Below are positions 16,625-24,658 of a DNA stretch of 35,323 bases, one piece after another (position 1 is the stretch's first letter; each line of letters begins with the position of its first letter). This stretch comes from an uncultured Verrucomicrobiota bacterium (lineage in GTDB: Bacteria; Verrucomicrobiota; Verrucomicrobiia; Limisphaerales; UBA9464). The position numbers and the translations under genes are program-made. The stretch covers positions 1 through 35,323 of the forward strand of contig CAJAHH010000101.1 of the NCBI GenBank assembly GCA_903939515.1. Direction: 5' to 3'. Below the pieces are notes generated by a model. It was not told the origin of the DNA. It searched no databases and worked only from the letters and a program-made list of their open reading frames with translations.

Positions 16625-16830
16625 GTTGCGGCACGAAGCCGAAACCTGACGAGCATCGTTGGCGCGATATCCTGACTACAGGCTTCGAACCTCGCCCCCG
16701 CCTTCCCAGACTCGCGTCCAGTGACTGTCGTGTACGACTAGGGGGTTTGTTGCCTGATACAGTGGCGCAACCGTCGCCGATTCTCACGGCGTTCCCGCAC
16801 TTCCAAAGATGTTTTGATATTGGGGTATCC
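16625..16830 (-). promoter_or_regulatory. cobalamin (B12) riboswitch
   Basis: Read on the minus strand, the leader shows the AdoCbl/B12 aptamer landmarks in the correct order: GGGAAC...CCGTGAGAATCGGCGACGG, then GCGCCACTGTA (16768-16758, the highly conserved GCCACTGT box), then CACTGG...CTGGGAAGGCGGG (16709-16697), then GTCAGGATATCGCGCC (16676-16661). Spacings fit a standard aptamer of about 200 bases. It ends about 220 bases before the PEP-CTERM gene. When B12 is plentiful these elements switch their operon off. Exact ends are estimated. Confidence 0.88.
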
Positions 16831-16835
16831 CTTCG

Positions 16836-16926
16836 TGGGGACAGCCCGTCAAAGAACTGGGACGTAAAGACTCTAAGCGCCGGTCCAAATCAAGTTTTAA
16901 ACGTATCGGCCGCAAGAAAAGGGCCG
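16836..16926 (+). promoter_or_regulatory. weak candidate for a GEMM (c-di-GMP-I-like) riboswitch
   Basis: The plus-strand leader of the second pseudopilin reads CAGCCCGTCAAAGAACTGGG, then GACGTAAAGACTCTAAG, then a GTTTTAAAC hairpin, then TATCGGCCGC. GEMM-I has a similar order: a CCC/GGG hairpin, GGGACGCAAAGCC, CUAAGG, and a late UAGCCGGG. The tetraloop-receptor-like GGGACGTAAAG is the best match; GCGCCG can pair with CGGCCGC with one bulge. Several core bases differ. The same DNA may instead contain the promoter of the minus-strand riboswitch transcript (TTGACG on that strand). The rest of the gap to 17098 shows no gene. Confidence 0.25.
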
Positions 16927-17098
16927 GTCCCGCCGGAAGAAAACGGCCAACAAAATGACCAGATCTCTTCCTGCCTCATAAGGGATCGGCTGACAGGGCG
17001 GTGGAGGTCGTTTAAGTGATTGAAGGGGGGCACAAGAGGTTTCATCGCAGGCACGCTTGAGGCTTCCGTTGCCGACCGGTAATCCGCAGCCTCTGACC

Positions 17099-17875
17099 AT
17101 GCGTTCCCGTGGTTTCACCCTCATCGAACTCCTGGTCGTCATTGCGATCATTGCCATTTTGGCTGCCCTCCTCCTGCCGGCCTTGGCGCGAGCAAAGTCG
17201 AAGGCTGGAGGCATGGTGTGCATGAACAACGCCAAGCAGTTGCAGACGGCTCTCCAATTGTACGCCGACGATCATCGAGACCGGTACGTCAACAACCACG
17301 GCGTGGGTGAGACGCGGTCGCGGACCAACAGTTGGGCCAACAATGTGATGGACTGGACCGGGAGCGACGGGAACACCAACCTGAATCTTCTCTCCAGCGG
17401 ATTGCTTTCGCGTCATCTGGCTAGCACTGCGGTATTTCACTGCCCCTCGGATCAATCGCGGGCCGACAATGGACTGCGTATCCGCAGTTATGCGCTCAAC
17501 GCCTTGGTCGGTGATCCGGGTGAGTTGACCAACCGGTTCAATCCTTCTTATCGGCAGTACTTCAAGGGGTCCGATGTCAGTTCCCCATCCAAGGTCTTCG
17601 CGTTCTTGGACGAGCATCCTGACACCATCAACGATGGGTTTTTCATGAACCGCCTGGAGGAGGCCCCTAAGTGGGGTAATTTGCCGGCGTCGTATCATTC
17701 CGGCGCGGCTTACTTCACCTATCTGGACGGGCATGCCGAGGGGCATCGGTGGCAGGTGTTAGGAGCCGAAGGAACCATCCGGGCCAATGTGCGGGGTGGG
17801 GCCGGGGGAATCTTCGCGGCCAACCCGACGACGGATTGGGATTGGGTCAAGGCCAACAGCGGGGAGACTCGGTAA
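17099..17875 (+). CDS. type II secretion-like pseudopilin with a C-terminal H...DGH motif
   Basis: This 258-residue protein begins [20 protein letters not shown], an almost perfect prepilin cleavage and methylation signal (cut after Gly, mature Phe, Glu at +5). A soluble domain follows, with a FHCPSD segment and a C-terminal [19 protein letters not shown], the pattern of DUF1559-like pseudopilins. It would be processed by a PilD-type peptidase. ATG 17099 is fixed by the leader. It has an unusually long leader of its own and lies divergent to the cobalamin-riboswitch operon, which also contains a pseudopilin of this family. The function of this expanded family is unknown. Confidence 0.87.
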   Translation: MRSRGFTLIELLVVIAIIAILAALLLPALARAKSKAGGMVCMNNAKQLQTALQLYADDHRDRYVNNHGVGETRSRTNSWANNVMDWTGSDGNTNLNLLSSGLLSRHLASTAVFHCPSDQSRADNGLRIRSYALNALVGDPGELTNRFNPSYRQYFKGSDVSSPSKVFAFLDEHPDTINDGFFMNRLEEAPKWGNLPASYHSGAAYFTYLDGHAEGHRWQVLGAEGTIRANVRGGAGGIFAANPTTDWDWVKANSGETR

Positions 17876-17945
17876 GACGGATTGGAGAAGGTAGGGTGAT
17901 TTTCCCATGTCCCCATCACTCGGTGACTGATAGGAAAAGCGGAGA

Positions 17946-18755
17946 ATGAATCGAGTTTCGATTGGTTTTTTAGGTGCTGGCAAGATGGCGACCGCATTGG
18001 CTCGTGGAGTCATCAGTGCGGGTGTAGTTCCGGCCGAGAGGGTCTTGGCCAGTGATCCGATTCCGGCGGCCCGCCAGGCCTTCGCCCAGGCGACAGGAGC
18101 CCGAGTCACCGATCAGAATGCCGAAGTCTTGGCAGGCTCAGACATTGTGGTGATCGCCGTGAAACCCGACCAAGTCGTGGGCCTCTTGGGTGAATTGGCA
18201 GCCAGTTGGAATACGGAACGGCATTTGGTAGTGAGCATCGCTGCCGGAGTTTCCTTGGCCCGTATGGAAGCGGCAGGACCGAGCGGCCTTCGGGTGATCC
18301 GGGTGATGCCCAACACACCGGCGCTGGTCGGGGCGAGCGCCTCGGCCTACTCGGTGGGTTCGTCGGCGACGTGCGCCGATGCCGAGGTGGTACAGGAGTT
18401 CTTGGCGTCCGTGGGTCTGGCCTTGGAAGTGAAGGAAAAGCTGCTCGATGCAGTGACGGGGGTCAGTGGCAGTGGGCCTGCCTATGCGTTCCTAATGATC
18501 GAAGCGTTGGCCGATGGGGGAGTGGCCGCGGGATTGCCCCGGGACATCGCCCAGCGTTTGGCAGCGCAAACCTTGTTGGGGGCCGCCAAGATGGTGCTAG
18601 AGACCGGACAACACCCCGGAGCCCTCAAGGACGCTGTTTGCAGTCCGGGCGGCACGACCATCGAAGCCATTCATGTGCTTGAAAAGGGCGGGGTGCGTGC
18701 GGCGTTGATCGGAGCGGTTCGAGCGGCCGCCGACAAGGCCAAGGCCATGGCCTGA
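17946..18755 (+). CDS. proC: pyrroline-5-carboxylate reductase
   Basis: ProC reduces 1-pyrroline-5-carboxylate to proline using NAD(P)H. The 269-residue protein shows the Rossmann motif FLGAGKMATALARG, VIRVMPNTPALVG, the substrate-binding VSGSGPAYAFLMIEALADGG and the signature KDAVCSPGGTTIEAIHVLE. Length and motif order are normal. It starts at ATG 17946 after GCGGAGA. The AI-2E family transporter follows 11 bases downstream, so the two are likely cotranscribed. Confidence 0.96.
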   Translation: MNRVSIGFLGAGKMATALARGVISAGVVPAERVLASDPIPAARQAFAQATGARVTDQNAEVLAGSDIVVIAVKPDQVVGLLGELAASWNTERHLVVSIAAGVSLARMEAAGPSGLRVIRVMPNTPALVGASASAYSVGSSATCADAEVVQEFLASVGLALEVKEKLLDAVTGVSGSGPAYAFLMIEALADGGVAAGLPRDIAQRLAAQTLLGAAKMVLETGQHPGALKDAVCSPGGTTIEAIHVLEKGGVRAALIGAVRAAADKAKAMA

Positions 18756-18766
18756 AAGGTTTCAAC

Positions 18767-20014
18767 ATGAACTCTTCCCTCCCGCCTCCGCATCCCACCC
18801 AAGTCCGCATCCTCTGGTGGACTGCCACGGCCTTTGCTTTAGCGGTTTTGGTGGCGCTGGTTGCCGGACTGGTTTGGGGAGTGGGTCAAGTGCTGGGCGT
18901 TTTGTCGCCTGTCCTATGGCCTTTGGCCTTGGCCGGGGTGCTGGCTTATCTGCTAGACCCGGTGGTGGATTTGATAGAGCGGCGGGGCATCGCGCGTGCC
19001 AAGGCCATCAGTTTGGTTTTTGTTTCAGCCATGGTGATTGTGGTTGGAGTGTTCGCGAGTGTGGCTCCTCAGATTTACCGGGAGACCCGGCAGTTTGCCG
19101 AGCGGGTTCCAGACTACAGTCAGAAGTTTCAGCACCAGATGGAATCCTGGGCAACTAACCCACCGGTGTTGGTGCGCAAGCTCATCGAGTTGCGGTCAAC
19201 TTCGACAGCAGGGAGTAGCTCGACCAATCTCAGTCCGCAGTCCGTAGCAGCACCTACCGAAGCGCCTCAGCGCGAACCTCAATCACGGATGTCCCTGCAG
19301 TCGGCTTCTGCCTGGCTGATGGATCTTATGCCCGCCAGTGGCGCTTGGTTCTTGGGGCAGGTGGGTAAGTTCAGTGGTGGGCTGGGAATGCTCGCCGGAC
19401 TTTTTTTGGTGCCGGTGTATGCCTTTTATTTCCTCCTCGAAAAACATGGAATTGAGCGGGAATGGACGGATTACCTGCCGCTGCGCAATTCGGAGTTCAA
19501 GGACGAGTTGGTTTTTATTCTGCGTTCTATTAACGACTACCTGATTGTTTTCTTCCGAAGCCAACTGCTGGTAGCCATGTGCGATGGGCTTCTCTACACG
19601 TTGGGATTCCTGATCATTGGGTTGCCCTATGCCTTCATCATCGGCTTGATGGCGACGGTGTTGACCATGATCCCCTTTTTGGGAGCCATCACGACGTGTG
19701 TCGCAGCATTATTGATCGGTTTCGCGAGCTCGGGCGATTGGATCCTTCCAGCCAAGGTGCTCGGTGTGTTTGCTGTGGTCCAAACTTTGGAAGGGTTGGT
19801 CATTTCTCCGAAGATCATGGGCGATCGTGTGGGATTGCATCCTTTGACCATCATCATTGCGGTGATGGTAGGGACCACGTTGTTGGGTGGACTCTTGGGA
19901 GGCATTTTGGCCATACCGCTGACGGCAGCACTGCGCGTCCTGATGTTTCGCTACGTCTGGCGACCTCTGAAGCGGAATACAGGGGGTGGAAATATTCGCT
20001 CTTCGGTAGTTTGA
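18767..20014 (+). CDS. AI-2E family (PerM/TqsA-type) transporter
   Basis: This 415-residue membrane protein has the family layout: two close N-terminal helices (about 18-65) with AGVLAYLLDPVVDLIERRG, a third helix, a soluble segment of roughly 130 residues rich in Ser/Pro/Thr, and then five or so C-terminal helices including GLPYAFIIGLMATVLTMIPF and PLTIIIAVMVGTTLLGGLLG. Family members have been linked to AI-2 export or Na+/H+ antiport, so the substrate is open. It follows proC by 11 bases with AAAGG before its ATG. The Ser/Pro-rich insert is longer than usual. Confidence 0.88.
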   Translation: MNSSLPPPHPTQVRILWWTATAFALAVLVALVAGLVWGVGQVLGVLSPVLWPLALAGVLAYLLDPVVDLIERRGIARAKAISLVFVSAMVIVVGVFASVAPQIYRETRQFAERVPDYSQKFQHQMESWATNPPVLVRKLIELRSTSTAGSSSTNLSPQSVAAPTEAPQREPQSRMSLQSASAWLMDLMPASGAWFLGQVGKFSGGLGMLAGLFLVPVYAFYFLLEKHGIEREWTDYLPLRNSEFKDELVFILRSINDYLIVFFRSQLLVAMCDGLLYTLGFLIIGLPYAFIIGLMATVLTMIPFLGAITTCVAALLIGFASSGDWILPAKVLGVFAVVQTLEGLVISPKIMGDRVGLHPLTIIIAVMVGTTLLGGLLGGILAIPLTAALRVLMFRYVWRPLKRNTGGGNIRSSVV

Positions 20015-20100
20015 ACAGCGCCTCGATTTTGACCTCTGAGATGGGGTCCCAACCGGAACTTCGGTTGGCAAAGCCGAACTATCGAACCATACTGTCTGCA

Positions 20101-22731
20101 ATGAATCATTGGGTGTTGTTAATCCTGGGGAGCTTCTGGCTCCAGTTGGGGAGCCTGGCCAAAGAGTCATCACGACCTTCAACCAGCGCCTCGCCCACCA
20201 ACACCGCTCCAGTCGCTCATGCGGCTACTTCCGATACCGGTGTTTTGCCCTCCAAGTTTACGGATCCGAAGATCTTGGCACCGGAGGAGTCCAGCGGTGA
20301 GATCGCACGACTGGCAGCTCGAATGATCGAACGGTCCCACTTTTTACGCCGAGAATTTGATGATCGAGTTTCTGAGCGCTTTTTTGAGAGGTATATCGAG
20401 TCGCTCGATCCCCAGCGGATGTATTTCACCCAGAGTGATTACGAGCAGTTCAGCGCCTACCGCCAACAACTGGATGATCTGACGATCCGGCGCGGGGATA
20501 CCCGGCCCGCCTATGAGATCTTCAATCGATACCTTCAGCACATCGACCAGCAGTATGCGTTGGTTCAAGGCGTGATGAAGACCGAGAAGTTCAATTTTGA
20601 CACGGACACCAAAATCCTGCTCAACCGCAAGGATGCGCCGAGACCGAAGGATCTCACTGAACTTCAGGGTGTTTGGAAAGATCGCCTGCGCTTCGAATAT
20701 CTTTCCGAAAAGCTGAACCGGGACTTCGCCACGCTGGCAACCAATGTTTGGGCCCAGATGAGCACCGCGCCAGAACCGGAGGTTGACCCCGCAAGCAGCA
20801 CGAACGGGGCACCTGCAGTGGCTCCGGCGAAGTTGGTGACCAAGGCGATTCTTTCAGGCGGCAAAAAGGTGGCCGACTTGTACCTAACCGGTTTGGAGAC
20901 CCGCCTGCACTCCAACCTTTCCACCAACCGTGCCACAGTGGTGGCCAAGATGGCCGAATCAGGAAAGTTTAAAGGCCCTTCCGATTTGCGCAGTTACTTC
21001 GAGAGCAATCTTCAGGGTGATCGCCACGACGAAATCGTGAAGACGCTCAACCGCCGGTACAACCGGGTGATGCGGAATTTGAAGCAGTTCGAGTCCAAGG
21101 AAGTGTTGCAGTGGTACCTTGATGCGCTGGCCCATTCTTACGACCCGCACACCAACTATTTTGGCCCCCGCGAGGAGGAAGCTTTCAACATGTCGATGAC
21201 CCTTTCGTTCGTGGGTATCGGGGCCGTGCTCACCAGTGAAGATGGATATGCCACCATCACTGAGGTCAAGCCGGGAAGCCCTGCTGAAAAGAGCAAGATC
21301 CTCAAGTCCGGTGACAAGATCGTTGCGGTCGCGCAAGACAAACAGGCTCCGGTGGATGTGATCGACGAAAAGCTTCAGAAGGTTGTGGAGCAAATTCGCG
21401 GACCCAAGGGTTCCAAGGTCACGTTGACCTACATTCCCTCGGGCACCGACCTCAGCACCCGCAAGACGGTGACCATCGTCCGAGACACCATTCCGCTGGA
21501 GGACCAGGAGGCCAAGGCCAAGCTGGTGTTGTTGCCCGGTGGTGCAGGCAAGACCAACCGAATCGGTGTGATCGATCTCCCGGCGTTCTACAGTGGAGCC
21601 ATCGGCGGCAACGGGGCCACGAAGAGTCCCACCGCCGACGTCGCCAAGCTATTGCGCAAGCTCATGGCCGAGGGTGTCGATGGCGTGGTTTTAGATTTGC
21701 GGCGTAACGGAGGCGGATCTCTCGAGGAATGTGTCAGTTTGACCGGGTTGTTTATCAAGACAGGGCCGGTCGTTCAGGTGGTCAACTCGCTCGGGCAGCA
21801 GCGGGTTTTGGAAGATGACGATTCCTCCGTGCTGTATGACGGCCCATTGGTGGTGCTGACCAGCCGCTTCAGTGCCTCGGCCTCGGAGATTCTGGCTGGA
21901 GCCCTTCAGGACTACGGACGAGCCGTGGTGGTGGGCGACAGTTCAACCCATGGCAAGGGCACCGTGCAGAACCTTCAAGGATTGGAACCCTTCTATCGCG
22001 GAACCGGAAAGCCGGGACAGGTGAAGGTGACCATCAGCAAATTCTTCCGCCCGTCGGGCTCCTCGACCCAACTCAAGGGCGTGGTTCCGGATGTGGTGCT
22101 ACCCAGCATTAATAATTTTGCCGACATCGGTGAATCGGCGCTGAGCAATGCACTGCCGTGGAATACGATTTCGCCGGTGCGTTTCGATAAAATGGACCGA
22201 GTGACCCGGACGCTGCCGGAACTCCATCGCCGATCCACGGATCGGTTGGCCAAGGATCGGGACTACGCCTACATCGGTGAGGACATTGAGCGCTACAAGA
22301 AGCTCTTGGCCGATCGGAGTATTTCGCTGAACGAAAAGAAGCGTCGGCAGGAAATGGAGACCGATCGCAACCGTGCTGCCGTTCGCAAGGCGGAGATTAA
22401 GAGCCGAAATGAGACGGAGCCTGTCGCCTACGAAATCACCCTCAAGAACGCAGCCCAACCCGGGCTTCCTGAGCCCAAGGTCGCCAAGCCTGTGGTAGCC
22501 GCAACGGCCCGTGATGCCCGCGCCCTAAAAGCAGGCGCATCGAAAGAATCCACCGCTGAGCGGCGCCGATTGCGGGAGGCAGGTCAGGAGGATGGAGACG
22601 ACGACCAAGATGGAGTTGTAGGTGATGTGAATCTTCGGGAGGCAGAAAGAATCGTGATCGACCTCTTGGAGTTGTCCAAGGCCCGCGGCAGTGCATCCGG
22701 GGCGACTGCGAGCGTTCAGTCCGAGCGTTGA
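20101..22731 (+). CDS. prc: carboxy-terminal processing (tail-specific) protease, S41 family
   Basis: Prc/Tsp degrades periplasmic proteins from their C-termini. The 876-residue protein has a signal peptide (hydrophobic core about residues 4-18), a large N-terminal helical domain (PQRMYFTQSDYEQF is typical), a PDZ domain around 370-460 (VGIGAVLTSEDGYATI), the S41 core (VDGVVLDLRRNGGGSLEE), and a C-terminal domain. The catalytic pair should be S593 in FSASASE and K619 in THGKGTVQ; one extra residue lies between them compared with E. coli. The frame is open upstream, overlapping the transporter gene, but ATG 20101 directly precedes the signal peptide. The Ala/Lys-rich tail after about residue 780 is poorly conserved. 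Confidence 0.92.
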   Translation: MNHWVLLILGSFWLQLGSLAKESSRPSTSASPTNTAPVAHAATSDTGVLPSKFTDPKILAPEESSGEIARLAARMIERSHFLRREFDDRVSERFFERYIESLDPQRMYFTQSDYEQFSAYRQQLDDLTIRRGDTRPAYEIFNRYLQHIDQQYALVQGVMKTEKFNFDTDTKILLNRKDAPRPKDLTELQGVWKDRLRFEYLSEKLNRDFATLATNVWAQMSTAPEPEVDPASSTNGAPAVAPAKLVTKAILSGGKKVADLYLTGLETRLHSNLSTNRATVVAKMAESGKFKGPSDLRSYFESNLQGDRHDEIVKTLNRRYNRVMRNLKQFESKEVLQWYLDALAHSYDPHTNYFGPREEEAFNMSMTLSFVGIGAVLTSEDGYATITEVKPGSPAEKSKILKSGDKIVAVAQDKQAPVDVIDEKLQKVVEQIRGPKGSKVTLTYIPSGTDLSTRKTVTIVRDTIPLEDQEAKAKLVLLPGGAGKTNRIGVIDLPAFYSGAIGGNGATKSPTADVAKLLRKLMAEGVDGVVLDLRRNGGGSLEECVSLTGLFIKTGPVVQVVNSLGQQRVLEDDDSSVLYDGPLVVLTSRFSASASEILAGALQDYGRAVVVGDSSTHGKGTVQNLQGLEPFYRGTGKPGQVKVTISKFFRPSGSSTQLKGVVPDVVLPSINNFADIGESALSNALPWNTISPVRFDKMDRVTRTLPELHRRSTDRLAKDRDYAYIGEDIERYKKLLADRSISLNEKKRRQEMETDRNRAAVRKAEIKSRNETEPVAYEITLKNAAQPGLPEPKVAKPVVAATARDARALKAGASKESTAERRRLREAGQEDGDDDQDGVVGDVNLREAERIVIDLLELSKARGSASGATASVQSER

Positions 22732-22766
22732 GACAACGTAGCGAAGCCTTTTGGAATCAATTTACT

Positions 22767-23681
22767 ATGAGCAATCGAATCGCCTGTGTGGGAGTGGGAC
22801 GCATGGGGGCCAATATGGCCCGACGACTGAAGGAGTCGGGATTCCATGTGAGCGCTGTCTATGACCTTCGCCGAAAGCAGGCCCAACTGCTGGCCCAAGA
22901 ACTCGGGTGCGAGGCCCCTTCGCGACTATCCGCGGTGACCGCCTTGGCTGACGTGATCCTCACAGTGGTGTCGGACGACGACTCGATGGAGGCGCTGTTT
23001 GCACAGAAAGGCGACAGCCTGCTCAAAGGGGCCGCAGGAAAATTATTCATCAACTGCGCGACCGTGAGTCCTGCCACCCATGTGATGGTAGAATCCAGAT
23101 CTCAGGCAGTGGGCGCTGAGAGTGTGGAAGCCTGCATGGCGTCCAGCATTACACAGGCTCGCCAAGGCACGTTGTATTTGATGACTGCAGGCCAAAAGAG
23201 CGCATGTCAAAGGGCTGAGCCCATCTTGGCCAAGCTGTCGGCTTCCCGGCGCTACATTGGAGCCGCAGGAACAGCCGCGCAGGTCAAGGCACTGGTCAAC
23301 ATGGTGATGAACATCAACACCGCAGGCCTCGCCGAAGGGTTGGGCTTGGGGGCAGCCATGGGTCTAGACTTGGGAATGCTCCGTGAAGTGTTTTCTCAGA
23401 CTGGAGCCAATTCTCGGGTGTTGGAGACCGATGGCGAAGACATGCAAAAGCGCGATCACGCCTGCTTCTTTAGTTCGGCCCACGCTGCCAAGGATTCTGG
23501 GATCGCTGTCAGTCTTGCCAAGAAGGTGCGGTTGAAGGTGCCTTTGGCTCAGGCTGCATTGGGCCAGTACACTCGGATGGTCGATAGCGGACTCGGAGAA
23601 TTGGACAAATCCGGCGTCGCTGAGTTGACCTTCCCAGGTCGCGGCCCCAAGCCAGTCAAACCGGCTAAGGCCATCCGATAG
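22767..23681 (+). CDS. NAD(P)-dependent beta-hydroxyacid dehydrogenase (HIBADH family)
   Basis: This 304-residue protein has the nucleotide-binding motif CVGVGRMGANMARRLKESGF at its N-terminus and the helical substrate domain of the 3-hydroxyisobutyrate/tartronate-semialdehyde/GLYR1-like family. The catalytic Lys should be in AQVKALVNMVMN; the usual NN after it reads VN here. The substrate cannot be named. ATG 22767 starts just before the Rossmann fold; an in-frame TTG at 22728 overlaps the prc stop. It converges on the truncated RF3 gene with only 29 bases between the stops. Confidence 0.88.
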   Translation: MSNRIACVGVGRMGANMARRLKESGFHVSAVYDLRRKQAQLLAQELGCEAPSRLSAVTALADVILTVVSDDDSMEALFAQKGDSLLKGAAGKLFINCATVSPATHVMVESRSQAVGAESVEACMASSITQARQGTLYLMTAGQKSACQRAEPILAKLSASRRYIGAAGTAAQVKALVNMVMNINTAGLAEGLGLGAAMGLDLGMLREVFSQTGANSRVLETDGEDMQKRDHACFFSSAHAAKDSGIAVSLAKKVRLKVPLAQAALGQYTRMVDSGLGELDKSGVAELTFPGRGPKPVKPAKAIR

Positions 23682-23690
23682 CTCAAGAAA

Positions 23691-23713
23691 TAGCCCACTG
23701 GATGGCTCTTTTA
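23691..23713 (+). terminator. possible weak terminator after the dehydrogenase gene
   Basis: AGCC and GGCT form a 4-bp stem around CACTGGAT, followed by CTTTTATT. It lies in the 29-base gap between convergent genes. The stem is short. Confidence 0.3.
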
Positions 23714-24568
23714 TTCGTCGAGGGCGACCGAGCGGCCCCGGGGGGCGACCGAATATTGAAGGAAACGGTCTAAGAGCAACTGGACACCGAAATTGTTGAC
23801 GCCGGAACCAAAGAAGATCGGCGTGAGTTTCCCCATCAAGACCTGCGGGTGGTCGAATTCGGTGCCCGCCATTTCCACCATCTCGATTTGCTCTCGGACT
23901 GAAGCGTAGGTGAGCTCATCGAGCTTCGATCGAACAATGGGGTCATCTAGGCCGGTGACATTAACCGGTGCTCGGTACATGCCGCCCACCACTCGCTCAA
24001 AGAGGTGAACCCGTTTCTCAGCGCGATCGTAGATGCCGCGGAACTCTGGGCCATTGCCCAAGGGCCAATTCATGGCGCAGGAGCGGATTCCTAGTACGGC
24101 CTCCAACTCATCCATGAGTTGGATGGGGTCCCGGGAAGGGCGATCCAACTTGTTGATGAAGGTGAAGATAGGAACGCCGCGTCGAGCGCAGACCTCGAAG
24201 AGTTTGCGGGTCTGGGATTCTACGCCTTTGCCGGCGTCGATGACCATGATCACCGCATCCACAGCCGTGAGTACGCGGTAGGTGTCTTCCGAGAAATCTT
24301 TGTGCCCCGGTGTGTCCAGCAGATTGATGTGGTAGCCGGAGTATTCGAACTGCAGCACCGTAGAACTGATGGAAATACCGCGCTTTTTCTCCAGCTCCAT
24401 CCAGTCCGAGGTGGTGGCTCGTTGATTTTTGCGGGCTGTGACCGAACCGGCTAGCTGGACAGCGCCGCCGTAGAGCAGAAGCTTTTCAGTGAGCGTCGTC
24501 TTGCCGGCATCCGGATGCGAAATGATCGCAAAGGTCCGCCGGCGCTGAATTTCCTCCTGCTGGGTCAC
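23711..24568 (-). pseudogene. prfC: release factor 3, GTPase domain only (truncated)
   Basis: RF3 is the GTPase that recycles RF1/RF2 from the ribosome and is normally about 525 residues. This 285-residue product matches only its first domain: RRRTFAIISHPDAGKTTLTE (P-loop), EKKRGISISSTVLQFEY (switch I), DTPGHKDFSEDTYR (G3), FINKLDRPSRDP (G4) and the RF3-type AMNWPLGNGPEF insert. It ends at TAA soon after TPIFFGSGVNNFGVQ, where domains II and III should begin. Only 29 bases then remain before the convergent dehydrogenase, so the missing half is not here in another frame. All G motifs are intact. It is either a remnant or a G-domain-only protein. GTG start at 24568. Confidence 0.8.
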
Positions 24569-24604
24569 TGGAATCCGATTGGGGTTAGAAGATTTGGAGT
24601 CTCA

Positions 24605-24633
24605 AGAAAAACGGCACCCCGGAGGGTGCCGTT
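24605..24633 (-). terminator. rho-independent terminator after the Gly/Pro-rich repeat gene
   Basis: On the minus strand a 10-bp stem, AACGGCACCC with GGGTGCCGTT, around a four-base loop is followed by TTTC. It lies about 25 bases after the stop at 24659 and before the RF3 remnant, so the two minus-strand genes are probably separate transcripts. Confidence 0.8.
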
Positions 24634-24658
24634 CACGATTTTTATTGGTCGGCCTAGA

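Noticed and set aside
19579-20100. N-terminal extension of the tail-specific protease frame
   Set aside because: This in-phase part overlaps the AI-2E transporter gene. The signal peptide begins at ATG 20101, so the extension is not coding.
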